From Lachnospiraceae bacterium (GTDB taxonomy: Bacteria; Bacillota; Clostridia; Lachnospirales; Lachnospiraceae): DNA of 64,000 nt. The notes under the pieces were generated by a model that was given only the letters and a program-made list of their open reading frames with translations, was not told where the DNA came from and searched no databases. The position numbers were made by a program, and so were the translations under genes. The first letter of the stretch is position 1; each line of letters starts with the position of its first letter. The stretch spans positions 1-64,000 of the forward strand of contig SVFJ01000001.1 in NCBI GenBank assembly GCA_015056925.1, read 5' to 3'. Positions 48,759 through 58,846 of this stretch are shown here, one piece after another.

Positions 48759-49465
48759 TAGAAATCATCTCCAACCTGTCCTAAAGGAACCAGCTTACGG
48801 TTCTCCTCGTTACCAAGATTTGTATAGGTTTCTTCTCTTGTTACCAAAAGTGCAAGCTCATTAAGCTCAACATCATTTTGCTCATAAAATGCTTTCATAA
48901 CTAAGCTTGGCTTAATATTTCCTGCACTACTGCAATCCACTGTAATCGAAATATCCTTACCATTCTCCAGCATATGACAATCATAAATAGAGGGCTTCAT
49001 ATCAAAGGTAGACTCACTTCTCTTTGTCTGCTTTGTTACCACAATCTCATCCTGTGCATAGAAATCTGCAAGCTTAGACACATAATCATAGCCCGGCTCA
49101 TAGCCCTCTCTAAAACGAATGGTATAAGTAGCTGCGGAAACACTTGCCATAGCGTTTCCTGCTGTTTCAGGAAGAAGCTTAATCTCTAACACTTCGATTC
49201 CCTCTACCATCTGTGCATTTAACTGCTGCATCATATCAGCCTCAGTTGTTATGGAATTCACTTCAATATCCATATATTCGCCATTACTCTCTAAGCCGAT
49301 ACCAAGAGGCTGGGCAAAAGACATAATCTGGTGTGGACTAAAGCCGCTTGAATATGCAATATCTATTCCGGCACGTCTGATTGCTTTCTGGAAAAAGCGC
49401 ATGACATCAAGGTGTCCGATAAATCTCAGGGCACCGTATTTTGAAAATTTAACTCTAAGCTTCAT
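48758..49465 (-). CDS. TIGR03936-type radical SAM-associated protein (DUF2344)
   Basis: 'MKLRVKFSKYGALRFIGHLDVMRFFQKAIRRAGIDIAYSSGFSPHQIMSFAQPLGIGLES'. Confidence 0.92.
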   Translation of the reverse strand: MKLRVKFSKYGALRFIGHLDVMRFFQKAIRRAGIDIAYSSGFSPHQIMSFAQPLGIGLESNGEYMDIEVNSITTEADMMQQLNAQMVEGIEVLEIKLLPETAGNAMASVSAATYTIRFREGYEPGYDYVSKLADFYAQDEIVVTKQTKRSESTFDMKPSIYDCHMLENGKDISITVDCSSAGNIKPSLVMKAFYEQNDVELNELALLVTREETYTNLGNEENRKLVPLGQVGDDF

Positions 49466-51350
49466 CGTTTGCACCATCCTTTTTATTTCTAGGCTCCACA
49501 CATACACCACAGCCAAAACGGGCCGCACCGCATGCATTACATTCTAAATAGCAATTCTTAGTAACTTCTTCCTTTGTTGCCTGTAACCATTCTCTCTTTA
49601 AGAATTCCTTTGTAACACCGCAATCAATGAAGTCCCAAGGGAAGATTTCATCCAAATCTCTTTCTCTTGTGGTATAGAATCCGATATCAATACCACACTC
49701 CTCAAAGGTCTGCATCCAGATATCATTCTGATAATACTCAGCCCATGCATCATAAATACATCCCTTCTGATATGCCTTTAGGATAACCTCTGCAACCTTT
49801 CTATCGCCTCGCGCAAGGATGCCCTCCATTACGCTGGCGTCGGCCTCATGCCAGTTATACTTAATACTCTTCTGATTGAGCTGTTCCATAATAGAACGCT
49901 TTGTCAAATAAGCCTTGTCTAAGAACTGCTCCTTGGTGCACTGAGGTGCCCACTGGAACGGTGTAAACGGCTTTGGAATAAAGAAGGAGGTACTTGCAAC
50001 AATCTGTACCTTGCCGTTTCTCTTCTCCTTTGGCACTGTCTCATAAAATGTCGCTGCAATCTTATTGGAAAGCTCTGCAATTCCTCTGATATCCTCCTCT
50101 GTCTCTGTAGGAAGACCCAGCATGAAATAGAGCTTAACTCTTGTCCATCCACCCTCAAAGGCAAGCTTGGAACCATTTAAAATAACTTCCTCCGTTAAAC
50201 CTTTATTAATAACATTTCTTAATCTCTGACTACCTGCCTCAGGCGCAAAAGTAAGACTGCTCTTCTTCACATCCTGTACCTTCTCCATAACATCAAGGGA
50301 AAAGGCATCGATACGAAGAGAAGGCAGGGAAATATTAATCTTCTTCTCATTACACTCTTCAATCAGGAAATTCACCAGCTCTTCTAACTTTGAATAATCA
50401 CTTGAACTTAATGAGCTAAGAGAAATCTCTTCATGCCCTGTATTGGCAAGCATCTTTACTGCATATTCCTTGAGCATCTCAACATCTCGCTCACGTACCG
50501 GACGATAGAGCTGTCCCGCCTGACAGAATCGACAGCCTCTGGTACAACCACGCTGAATCTCCAATACCACTCTGTCCTGTGTACACTTAATAAATGGCAC
50601 AACAGGCTTCTCAGGGTAATAGGTGTTTGTAACATCCTTTACAATTTCCTTCATAATCTTTGTAGGAATACCTTCTCTTGTGGGAGTAAAGGACGCAATC
50701 GTACCATCCTCCTTATAGCTTACCTCGTAAAACTGTGGCACATAAAGTCCCGGAATCTTAGCCGCAAAAGCCAAGAATTCTGTTCGACTCATATTCTTAG
50801 CCTTGCATTCCTTATATAAATCCAATAAATTACGGTACTGGGTTTCACCCTCACCAATGTAGAAAATATCAAAGAAATCTGCAATTGGTTCAGGATTATA
50901 TGCACACGGACCACCACCGATTACGATAGGGTGTTCCTCTGTTCTATCCTTTGCCATAAGCGGAATCTGCGCCAAATCAATCACCTGTAAGATATTGGTA
51001 TAACACATCTCATACTGAATAGTTATGCCTAAGAAATCAAAATCCTTCAGAGGCTCCTGTGACTCTAATGCAAAGAGAGGAATATTTTCCTTTCTCATAA
51101 TGGCATCCAAATCAGGCCATGGTGAATACACACGCTCACACCATGTATCCTCAAAGCTATTTAACATATCATAGATAATCTGTATTCCAAGATGTGACAT
51201 TCCGATTTCATATACATCCGGGAAACACATAGCAAAGCGAATATCTACCTGCTCCTTATCCTTCATGACACTATTTACTTCGTTACCAATATAACGTGCC
51301 GGCTTTTCAATTTTTAATAAAATTTCATCACTTAGCGCTAAATTTCGCAT
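49455..51350 (-). CDS. TIGR03960 family B12-binding-like radical SAM protein
   Basis: 'VDIRFAMCFPDVYEIGMSHLGIQIIYDMLN', 'EIQRGCTRGCRFCQAGQLYRPVRER'. Confidence 0.94.
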   Translation of the reverse strand: MRNLALSDEILLKIEKPARYIGNEVNSVMKDKEQVDIRFAMCFPDVYEIGMSHLGIQIIYDMLNSFEDTWCERVYSPWPDLDAIMRKENIPLFALESQEPLKDFDFLGITIQYEMCYTNILQVIDLAQIPLMAKDRTEEHPIVIGGGPCAYNPEPIADFFDIFYIGEGETQYRNLLDLYKECKAKNMSRTEFLAFAAKIPGLYVPQFYEVSYKEDGTIASFTPTREGIPTKIMKEIVKDVTNTYYPEKPVVPFIKCTQDRVVLEIQRGCTRGCRFCQAGQLYRPVRERDVEMLKEYAVKMLANTGHEEISLSSLSSSDYSKLEELVNFLIEECNEKKINISLPSLRIDAFSLDVMEKVQDVKKSSLTFAPEAGSQRLRNVINKGLTEEVILNGSKLAFEGGWTRVKLYFMLGLPTETEEDIRGIAELSNKIAATFYETVPKEKRNGKVQIVASTSFFIPKPFTPFQWAPQCTKEQFLDKAYLTKRSIMEQLNQKSIKYNWHEADASVMEGILARGDRKVAEVILKAYQKGCIYDAWAEYYQNDIWMQTFEECGIDIGFYTTRERDLDEIFPWDFIDCGVTKEFLKREWLQATKEEVTKNCYLECNACGAARFGCGVCVEPRNKKDGANDEA

Positions 51351-51399
51351 GTAATTTCTCCGTTTCTATTTTATAAATATGCGTTTCTCAAACCACACA

Positions 51400-51562
51400 A
51401 ACACCTGTGTAGTAGCTCCCAATAATGTGCTTTTAGCACATTATGCGCTGCAAAAGCGTCGCATTTATGCGATATCTTCCTTGCTTTTGCATGTGCATCC
51501 ATGCGGAGTTGCTTTTAAAATCATAGAAAATCCTATGATTTTAAAAGCATAACACAGGTGTT
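51400..51562. repeat. Inverted-repeat-bounded palindromic intergenic element
   Basis: Terminal AACACCTGTGT (51400-51410)/ACACAGGTGTT (51552-51562); internal hairpins TAATGTGCT-TTT-AGCACATTA, TCGCA-TTTA-TGCGA and GCTTTTAAAATCATAG-AAAATC-CTATGATTTTAAAAGC. Confidence 0.75.
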
Positions 51563-51581
51563 AAGTCTTTACAATCTTAAA

Positions 51582-52754
51582 TTATCCGATAAAGCGTCCT
51601 TCTTCGTCAAATGTACACAATACACCACCGATATCTACAACACCAGTTTGCATCACTCCATTTGTATCGAAGTAATAAATATGGTTACCAATCGTTACCA
51701 TACCGGTTTCCATATGACCGTCTGTGGCAAAATATCTTCTGCCATCAGGGAAATCAAGGAAACCTGTATACATGACACCATCGGCGCCAAAGAAGAACTT
51801 CAATCCTGCAAGCTCGTGCAAGCCTGTCAGCATCAAACCATTGGAATCGAAGTAATACAGCTTATTATCAACCAAAGTCAATCCTAATGCCATCGTTCCA
51901 TCCGGCTTAAAATAGAAGGTTCCATTCTCTGTCGGTAACCAACCGGTATAAAGCTTACCGGTTCCATCAAATAAGTATCTGGCTCCGTTCAAATCCAGCC
52001 AGCCCTTCTTCATCTTATAGTTCTCGTAATAGTAAATCGCTCCCTTACGAGCCACAAAGCCTGTGTCAACAATGGTGGTAGAATAATCCTTTAAGGAGAA
52101 ATTCAAGTCTACATCTCCCTTGATTCCGTTAATTCTTCCTGTACTGCTATACTGCCATACAGAGGCATCGGGAATATCCAGTTTATTCCCCCACTGTGCG
52201 ACCCATTTATCATAATGTATGTTGCCGATTTTGCTGTTGAACCAGTATTTATTTGCATAAACCATCGGATGATACCCTTCAGCCTCTACCAAAGCACAGA
52301 AGGTATTTGCCATCAATGCCAGCGTGTTCGCACTCAAGCTCTGCTGAACCTTATCCTCCACATCCCAGACAATCGGATAGGACACCTCAAGATTCTGTAC
52401 CAGATTCAACACGAACTGTGCTTCCATAGCAGCTTCATGTACATTGGTAGCATAAGAATAGATATAAACACCTGTCTTAATGCCTGCCGCCTGTGCACCT
52501 AACATATTAGCAAAGAAATAATCATCAATTCCGCTTTTCAGGCTTCCTGCCTTAATAAATGCAAAGGAAACTCCGCTTTTGGCTACAGCATTCCAGTCAA
52601 TCTTTCCCTGCCATTTAGAGACATCAATACCTGTTTGAATCGTGTTAGCATTTGTATGAAGTGTCGGCACTCCCGAAAGCATCAGGGATGCCAATGCGAT
52701 GCATATACTCTTAGTAAGCATCTTTCTGCATCTGTAAATACGACCTCTCGTCAT
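51582..52754 (-). CDS. GH25 lysozyme with C-terminal cell wall/choline-binding-type repeats
   Basis: 'QTGIDVSKWQGKIDWNAVAKSGVSFAFIKAG', repeats 'GWLPTENGTFYFKPDGTMALG...NKLYYFDSNGLMLTG'; start uncertain. Confidence 0.92.
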   Translation of the reverse strand: MTRGRIYRCRKMLTKSICIALASLMLSGVPTLHTNANTIQTGIDVSKWQGKIDWNAVAKSGVSFAFIKAGSLKSGIDDYFFANMLGAQAAGIKTGVYIYSYATNVHEAAMEAQFVLNLVQNLEVSYPIVWDVEDKVQQSLSANTLALMANTFCALVEAEGYHPMVYANKYWFNSKIGNIHYDKWVAQWGNKLDIPDASVWQYSSTGRINGIKGDVDLNFSLKDYSTTIVDTGFVARKGAIYYYENYKMKKGWLDLNGARYLFDGTGKLYTGWLPTENGTFYFKPDGTMALGLTLVDNKLYYFDSNGLMLTGLHELAGLKFFFGADGVMYTGFLDFPDGRRYFATDGHMETGMVTIGNHIYYFDTNGVMQTGVVDIGGVLCTFDEEGRFIG

Positions 52755-52878
52755 TTGTGATATATTCTCCCCTTTCTGTGAGTTTTCCCACAAATACAGT
52801 ATATCGTATTTATTCACACTTCGCTATATGAAATTGTTGGGAAGATTCAGACAAAACCAAAAACATATGTGTTCGCAC

Positions 52879-54162
52879 TTATCTGTTTGCTAATTCCACC
52901 ATAATCTCTTCCCAAGTAACCCCCTTCTCAACCATAAGTACCATCATATGATAAAGAAAATCTGAGATTTCGTATTTAATCTCATTGGTATTAGGATTCT
53001 TAGCTGCAATCACAATCTCTGTTGCCTCTTCGCCAACCTTTTTCAAAATCTTATCTACACCCTTATCAAAGAGATAGTTAGTATAGGAACCTTCCTTAGG
53101 GTTCACCTTTCTATCCATAATAACACCGTACACATCCTCAAATACCTTTAAAGGATTGGTGTCATTGTACTCTTTCTTAAGCACTTCATTGAAGAAGCAG
53201 GAATAACTTCCTGTATGACATGCCGCACCAACCTGTGAAACCTTAGCAAGCATTGTGTCCATATCGCAATCTATCGTTAAGGACTTCACATACTGGAAAT
53301 GACCACTTGTCTCCCCCTTTGTCCAAAGCTCATTACGACTTCTGCTCCAATAAGTCATCTTACCAGTCTCAATCGTCTTATTGTAAGATTCCTCATTCAT
53401 ATACGCTACCTGTAATACTTCATTTGTTCTATAATCCTGTACAACAACAGGCAGCATTCCGTCTGAATTCAACTTAAAATCACTCCACTTATAAGCAGCC
53501 TCACATACACTAACGGTAAGTCCCTGCTTTGCAAGTGCCTGCTTCCATACATAGATATCCTTTGCATGGTTATTGACAAAATTACCCGTAATACCGTCAA
53601 TACCATCATGACCTAACAATGTCGCCAAAGCATCCTCTTCCATGCGCTCTGCAAGGCAGGTAGAAGGAAGTGCTGTAACGGCATATGCCTCTGAAATAAT
53701 GTTAGAGTTCATGCAGATAAGTTCACTTACATACTCCTCAAGCAATGTCTTATTTGCCTCAAGCTCAGACACATTGGCATAAGACGCAAGAATCTTACTC
53801 TTACCAAACTTCTTAGATACTTCTTCTGTTATTTCTACATTAGAAGCCTTAGAATAGTTCAATACAGCCTTCGCACAGCCTGCATACAAAAGCTTCTTAA
53901 TATCCTCCATACGCTTTACATTACCTGCACCAATGACAGGTACCTCACTTACAAGCGCAATCTTCTTAATGATATCAAGAGCTGCCTCGTGCTCCTCATC
54001 TGTCACTGACTGGTCAAATACAATAATTCTGTCCGCACTGTTATTACAATAATATGCTGCAAGCTCTGCTGCATCCTCATTTACCACAGTATGGTCTGTA
54101 AGACTTCTAACTGCCTTACCCTGATATAAATATATACATGCATCAATTAATTTCTTACTCAT
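52879..54162 (-). CDS. hisIE: HisA/HisF-like domain fused to HisI-HisE (phosphoribosyl-AMP cyclohydrolase / phosphoribosyl-ATP pyrophosphatase)
   Basis: C-terminal '[37 protein letters not shown]', '[13 protein letters not shown]'; N-terminal HisF-like TIM-barrel sequence. Confidence 0.92.
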   Translation of the reverse strand: MSKKLIDACIYLYQGKAVRSLTDHTVVNEDAAELAAYYCNNSADRIIVFDQSVTDEEHEAALDIIKKIALVSEVPVIGAGNVKRMEDIKKLLYAGCAKAVLNYSKASNVEITEEVSKKFGKSKILASYANVSELEANKTLLEEYVSELICMNSNIISEAYAVTALPSTCLAERMEEDALATLLGHDGIDGITGNFVNNHAKDIYVWKQALAKQGLTVSVCEAAYKWSDFKLNSDGMLPVVVQDYRTNEVLQVAYMNEESYNKTIETGKMTYWSRSRNELWTKGETSGHFQYVKSLTIDCDMDTMLAKVSQVGAACHTGSYSCFFNEVLKKEYNDTNPLKVFEDVYGVIMDRKVNPKEGSYTNYLFDKGVDKILKKVGEEATEIVIAAKNPNTNEIKYEISDFLYHMMVLMVEKGVTWEEIMVELANR

Positions 54163-54199
54163 GCCAATTTCCTTTCTTATCTCATATATATCGCACGAA

Positions 54200-54227
54200 A
54201 AGGTGTCACTGTATAAAATGACACCTT
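54200..54227 (-). terminator. Intercistronic hairpin between hisB and hisIE
   Basis: AAGGTGTCA/TGACACCTT 9 bp stem; - strand tail TTTTCG. Confidence 0.55.
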
Positions 54228-54237
54228 GCTTTCGATT

Positions 54238-54828
54238 CTAAGCCAGACTTCCCTTTGTAGAAAGAACATCCTGAATTCTATTATCGTAAGAGGTAGCATC
54301 ATCTAAAGCCTTTGCAAACGCCTTAAAGATTGCCTCTATCATATGATGACTGTTATTACCGCTTAACATCTTAATATGAATATTCATACCTGCGCTGTAG
54401 GATACTGCATAGAAGAATTCTTTTACAAGAGAGGTATCTAACTCGCCACACATCGCATCCGGGAAGCTGCAATCAAACTGCAGATAAGGACGTCCGCACA
54501 AATCTACTGCACAAAGTGCCAAAGCATCATCCATCGGAAGAATAAAATATCCGTAACGCTTAATGCCCTTCTTATCGCCTGCCGCCTCACGAATTGCATT
54601 ACCAAGAACGATTCCTGCATCCTCCACGGTATGATGTCCGTCCACCTTCAAATCACCCTTAATAGCAACATCTAAGTTAAAGAAGCCATGCTTTGCAAAT
54701 CCTTCTAACATGTGGTCAAAGAATCCGATTCCCGTACTTACATTGGAAGCTCCGTCTCCGTCCAAATTCAAACACATCTGAATGTCTGTTTCTTTTGTAA
54801 CTCTGTTTACACTTGCACTTCTACTCAT
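54238..54828 (-). CDS. hisB: Imidazoleglycerol-phosphate dehydratase
   Basis: 'GIGFFDHMLEGFAKHGFFNLDVAIKGDLKVDGHHTVEDAGIVLG'. Confidence 0.97.
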   Translation of the reverse strand: MSRSASVNRVTKETDIQMCLNLDGDGASNVSTGIGFFDHMLEGFAKHGFFNLDVAIKGDLKVDGHHTVEDAGIVLGNAIREAAGDKKGIKRYGYFILPMDDALALCAVDLCGRPYLQFDCSFPDAMCGELDTSLVKEFFYAVSYSAGMNIHIKMLSGNNSHHMIEAIFKAFAKALDDATSYDNRIQDVLSTKGSLA

Positions 54829-54852
54829 ATTCCACCTCCACAAATATTATCA

Positions 54853-56145
54853 TTAGTCTTCAAATCTGACTCTGATTGAATTCGCATGTGCTGTTAAGCC
54901 TTCCTTCTCAGCGAATAATTCAATATCCTTATGTACCTTCTCTAATGCTTCTCTGGAATAGCTGATAATGCTTGATTTCTTCACATAATCATCAACATTT
55001 AAAGGTGAGAAGAACTTTGCAGTACCGTTTGTCGGTAATACATGGTTTGGTCCTGCATAATAATCACCTAGCGGCTCAGAAGAATACTCTCCAAGGAAAA
55101 TGGCACCTGCATTCTTAATCTTTGTCATGGTATCAAATGGATTCTTTGTCAGAATCTCTAAATGCTCTGATGCAATCTCATTGGTTGCTTCTATGGCAGT
55201 CTCCATATCAGGAGCAATCAAAATATATCCATAGTTATCCAAAGACTTCTGCATAATCTCTGTACGGCTTAACTTACCTAAGAACACATCTACTTCTTTA
55301 GAAACTGCTTCAGCAAGCTCACGGCTGGTTGTAACTAAAATTGCAGACGCAAGCTCATCATGCTCTGCCTGTGATAATAAATCCGCAGCCACATACTTAG
55401 GTGTTGCAGTCTCATCTGCTAATACCAGAATCTCAGAAGGACCTGCAATAGAATCAATACTTACATGTCCGTATACCGCACGCTTTGCAAGGGCTACAAA
55501 GATATTACCGGGACCTACAATCTTATCTACCTTAGGAATCATCTCAGTTCCATATGCCAATGCCGCAATTGCCTGTGCGCCGCCCACCTTAAAAATCATG
55601 TCAACACCTGCAATATCAGCAGCAACCAATGTGGCAGGATTTACCTTGCCATCTGCACCTGCCGGTGTAGTCATTACAATATTAGGTACACCTGCTACCT
55701 TTGCCGGAACAACATTCATTAATGTGGTAGAAGGATAAGCAGCCTTTCCGCCCGGAACATAGACACCAACTGTCTGCATAGGAGTAATCTTCTGACCAAG
55801 GATAGTTCCGTCTTCCTTTGCATCAAACCAACTGTTTCTCTTCTGCTTCTCATGATAAGCTCTGATATTGGCAGCAGAGTCCTTCATCACACGGATAAAG
55901 TTCTCATCAATCTGTGTATAAGCTTCTTTAATCTCCTCCGGTGTTACCATGAAAGTTTCCTTTGTCATTTCACACTTATCAAACTTCAAGGAATACTCAA
56001 AAATAGCCTCTTCCTTTCTTGTCTTTACATTCTCAATAATATCTGCAACGATTTTCTCATACTCGCCGTAATCATTTGTACTTCTCTTTAATAAATCCTC
56101 TAACAGATTCTTCTTTGTTTCATTTGTCAGACTTACGATTCTCAT
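54853..56145 (-). CDS. hisD: Histidinol dehydrogenase
   Basis: 'VGVYVPGGKAAYPSTTLMNVVPAKVAGV', 'DSIAGPSEILVLADETA'. Confidence 0.97.
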   Translation of the reverse strand: MRIVSLTNETKKNLLEDLLKRSTNDYGEYEKIVADIIENVKTRKEEAIFEYSLKFDKCEMTKETFMVTPEEIKEAYTQIDENFIRVMKDSAANIRAYHEKQKRNSWFDAKEDGTILGQKITPMQTVGVYVPGGKAAYPSTTLMNVVPAKVAGVPNIVMTTPAGADGKVNPATLVAADIAGVDMIFKVGGAQAIAALAYGTEMIPKVDKIVGPGNIFVALAKRAVYGHVSIDSIAGPSEILVLADETATPKYVAADLLSQAEHDELASAILVTTSRELAEAVSKEVDVFLGKLSRTEIMQKSLDNYGYILIAPDMETAIEATNEIASEHLEILTKNPFDTMTKIKNAGAIFLGEYSSEPLGDYYAGPNHVLPTNGTAKFFSPLNVDDYVKKSSIISYSREALEKVHKDIELFAEKEGLTAHANSIRVRFED

Positions 56146-56179
56146 ATCTTAACCATGCCTTTCGCAAATTAATAATTTG

Positions 56180-56827
56180 TTATAACTGTGCCTTTAATGC
56201 CTGAAGGATTTCCTTAATTCTGTCTGCCTCCATCTTCATGCTGACCTGATTTACAATCATTCTTGCTGATAATGGGCAAATCTCTTCCAAGACCTCTAAG
56301 CCGTTCTCACGAAGTGTGGAACCTGTCTCTACAATATCTACAATCACATCACTCAAATCCACAATCGGTCCTAATTCAACAGAACCATGCAGCTTAATAA
56401 TATCAACTGTCTGATGCTTCTTGTTATAGAAATAATCCTTTGCAATATTGGGATACTTACTTGCTACACGAATCATCTCATGATGCTGTAACAGCTCCTT
56501 AGCTGATGCCGGACCGCATACACACATACGGCACTTTCCAAAGCCAAGGTCCATCACCTCATATACCTTACGGTTCTCCTCTAAAATAGTATCCTTTCCT
56601 ACAACACCGATATCCGCCGCACCGTACTCAACATAAGTAGGTACATCCGAACCCTTTGCAAGGAAAAACTTCAGCTTTAGCTCCTCATTCACAAAGATAA
56701 GCTTACGCGAATCCTTGTCCTTCATCTCCTCACATGTAATACCAATCTTCTCTAATAACTCTAATGTCTTATATGCAAGTCTGCCTTTACCAAGTGCAAA
56801 GGTCAGATATCTCATATCTTCACTCAT
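56180..56827 (-). CDS. hisG: ATP phosphoribosyltransferase (short form)
   Basis: 'LTFALGKGRLAYKTLELLEKIG', 'GAADIGVVGKDTILEE', 'IVDIVETGSTLRENGLEVLEEI'. Confidence 0.96.
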   Translation of the reverse strand: MSEDMRYLTFALGKGRLAYKTLELLEKIGITCEEMKDKDSRKLIFVNEELKLKFFLAKGSDVPTYVEYGAADIGVVGKDTILEENRKVYEVMDLGFGKCRMCVCGPASAKELLQHHEMIRVASKYPNIAKDYFYNKKHQTVDIIKLHGSVELGPIVDLSDVIVDIVETGSTLRENGLEVLEEICPLSARMIVNQVSMKMEADRIKEILQALKAQL

Positions 56828-56849
56828 TTTCTAACCAACCTTTCCAAAA

Positions 56850-58043
56850 CTAATTCACGTAAATAACCTTTGCAAAATGATGTGTCTTTGCAAACTGCTC
56901 ATATGCTTCCTTAGACTGCTCCTGCTTCATCATTACTGTAGAATAGCCTTCCGCCCTGTACTTTTTAGCCTCAACAATTGCCTGTGCTGCGTCACAGCTG
57001 TATACAAGAAGCAAATTCTTATTATCAGCAGCAGGACAAAGCTTCTGTCTTGTCAATGCTGCTACCAAATCATCAATCATAACCACAAAGCCTGTTGCAG
57101 GAGCCGGCTTTCCAAACTTCTCAAGTAAGTTGTCATAGCGTCCGCCCTTAGCAATGGCACTACCTGTTCCATATGTATATGCATTGAAAATAACGCCGGT
57201 ATAATAGTTGTACTTACTTACCATAGCCAAATCAAAAGAGATATATTTCTCTACACCATAAAGCTTCAAGACCTCATATACCTTCTGCAAGCGCTCAATT
57301 GCCTTCTTGGAACGGTCATTTCTTGCAAAAACAAGAGCCTCGTCTAATATCTCATATGAACCAAAAAGCTCCGTAACAGATAAAAGCGCCTTGATATCCT
57401 CGTCAGAAATATTTCTACCTGCTAAAAACTCTTCTGCTCCAAAGTAATTGCGGTTAGAAATCAGCTCACGAAGTGCAAGCTCTGTATCCGAGTCAAGTCC
57501 TGCCTGTGCACAAAGGCCCTTAAAATACTCTGCCTGACCAATGGATACCTGAAACTCCTTTAAACCTGTATTCAAAAGTGCCTCTACAAGCATGGATATC
57601 ATCTCTGCATCCGCCTCAGGTGAAGAATCTCCAATCAACTCTGCCCCCATCTGTGTAGTTTCCTTAAGCTTACCCTGTAAATTATCTGTATTAATAAAGT
57701 TATTTCCTGCATAGCAGAAACGTAACGGTATTGTCTCATCCATAAAGTACTTTGCAGCACTTCTTGCAATGGAAGGTGTAAAGTCCGGTCTCAAAACCAG
57801 AGTATTGCCTTCCTTATCAAAAAACTTATACAGCTCCTTTGATGGTGTTGTACCAATCTCACGACTGAATACATCAAAAAACTCAAAGGTCGGTGTCTGA
57901 ATCCCCTGATATCCATAGCTTGAAAGCTTCTCCTGAAAAAGATTCTGAATGTTAAGCTTATTCACATATTCAGCACCATAAATATCACGCACACCCTCCG
58001 GTGTATGTACCAAACGTTTTCCCATAAATTCCATATATGTCAC
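56850..58043 (-). CDS. hisZ: ATP phosphoribosyltransferase regulatory subunit
   Basis: HisRS-like 'TPEGVRDIYGAEYVNKLNIQNLFQEKLSSYGYQGIQTPTFEFFDVFS'; adjacent to hisG. Confidence 0.93.
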   Translation of the reverse strand: MTYMEFMGKRLVHTPEGVRDIYGAEYVNKLNIQNLFQEKLSSYGYQGIQTPTFEFFDVFSREIGTTPSKELYKFFDKEGNTLVLRPDFTPSIARSAAKYFMDETIPLRFCYAGNNFINTDNLQGKLKETTQMGAELIGDSSPEADAEMISMLVEALLNTGLKEFQVSIGQAEYFKGLCAQAGLDSDTELALRELISNRNYFGAEEFLAGRNISDEDIKALLSVTELFGSYEILDEALVFARNDRSKKAIERLQKVYEVLKLYGVEKYISFDLAMVSKYNYYTGVIFNAYTYGTGSAIAKGGRYDNLLEKFGKPAPATGFVVMIDDLVAALTRQKLCPAADNKNLLLVYSCDAAQAIVEAKKYRAEGYSTVMMKQEQSKEAYEQFAKTHHFAKVIYVN

Positions 58044-58063
58044 TCCTCATATCATAATCATAT

Positions 58064-58153
58064 ATTACAGGAACCACTTCGTGAACCCTGTAATCGGATG
58101 CGCGGCACAAAAATGTGCCTTTTATGAGAATTTGCTTTGCAACTTCTCATAAG
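58064..58153 (+). repeat. Interspersed structured repeat, copy 2
   Basis: ATTACAGGAACCACTTCGTGAACCCTGTAATCGGATGCGCGGCACAAAAATGTGCCTTTTATGAGAA...TTCTCATAA; three consecutive hairpins. Confidence 0.87.
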
Positions 58154-58260
58154 TTATATTATACTCTTTGTTTGCTTTAGTGTGGTAACGTGCTAATTTG
58201 TTACCATGATGAAATAAAGTATACACACTTTCTATCAACGTGTCAACCTTTTAACAATAT

Positions 58261-58842
58261 TTACTCACGTTCGCTTAAATCTAACTGCAGCATCTCAAGA
58301 TACGGCACCAATATCCCTTGCTTCTTTTCAATAAAATATTTAGGATTTAACTCATCAAAACGAAAGCTCTTTCGTCCCCCATCCTCCATGCGTTTCCAAA
58401 AGACCGCCAAATCGCGAAAAGGCAGATAATACATCACATCCCGCTTGGTATAATAAATCAAAAAGAAGGCTACGCCATCCTGCTTCTCAAAATCCCGCAT
58501 AAACTCCACCTGATGCGGGTGAATGTTCTGCAGAGAAAAGGTATCTACGGCACATTCTTTCGCATCAAAGCAGACAGGAATTCCCTGTACAGCACCGATG
58601 TAGTCCACCGTACTCTTTTGGTCAAAATAAGCCAGGGTAATATGTCTGCTCTTTTTATCAATATTAATAGGGGTAATCGGTGTTGGCACCTTTTGTATCA
58701 GTGCCAAATGATTATCCCTATATTTTTCATTTGTTCTGTTAATCATTTCCTCCAATAAGGAGCCTCGTAATCCCCTTGAATTCCAAGTCGCCATATATTC
58801 GTAATTCCTTTCCGTGTACGGCATTCTCTCCCCATTACACAA
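58261..58842 (-). CDS. recU: Holliday junction resolvase RecU
   Basis: 'TWNSRGLRGSLLEEMINRTNEKYRDNHLALIQKVPTPITPI', 'STVDYIGAVQGIPVCFDAKEC'. Confidence 0.93.
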   Translation of the reverse strand: MCNGERMPYTERNYEYMATWNSRGLRGSLLEEMINRTNEKYRDNHLALIQKVPTPITPINIDKKSRHITLAYFDQKSTVDYIGAVQGIPVCFDAKECAVDTFSLQNIHPHQVEFMRDFEKQDGVAFFLIYYTKRDVMYYLPFRDLAVFWKRMEDGGRKSFRFDELNPKYFIEKKQGILVPYLEMLQLDLSERE

Positions 58843-58846
58843 GCTA

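Noticed and set aside
51582-52010. Repetitive segment considered as a tandem DNA repeat
   Set aside because: It encodes degenerate cell-wall-binding repeats of the GH25 lysozyme.
58154-58260. T-box or riboswitch in the hisZ upstream region
   Set aside because: Too short and no T-box (TGGNACCGCG-like) motif; structure is explained by the repeat element.
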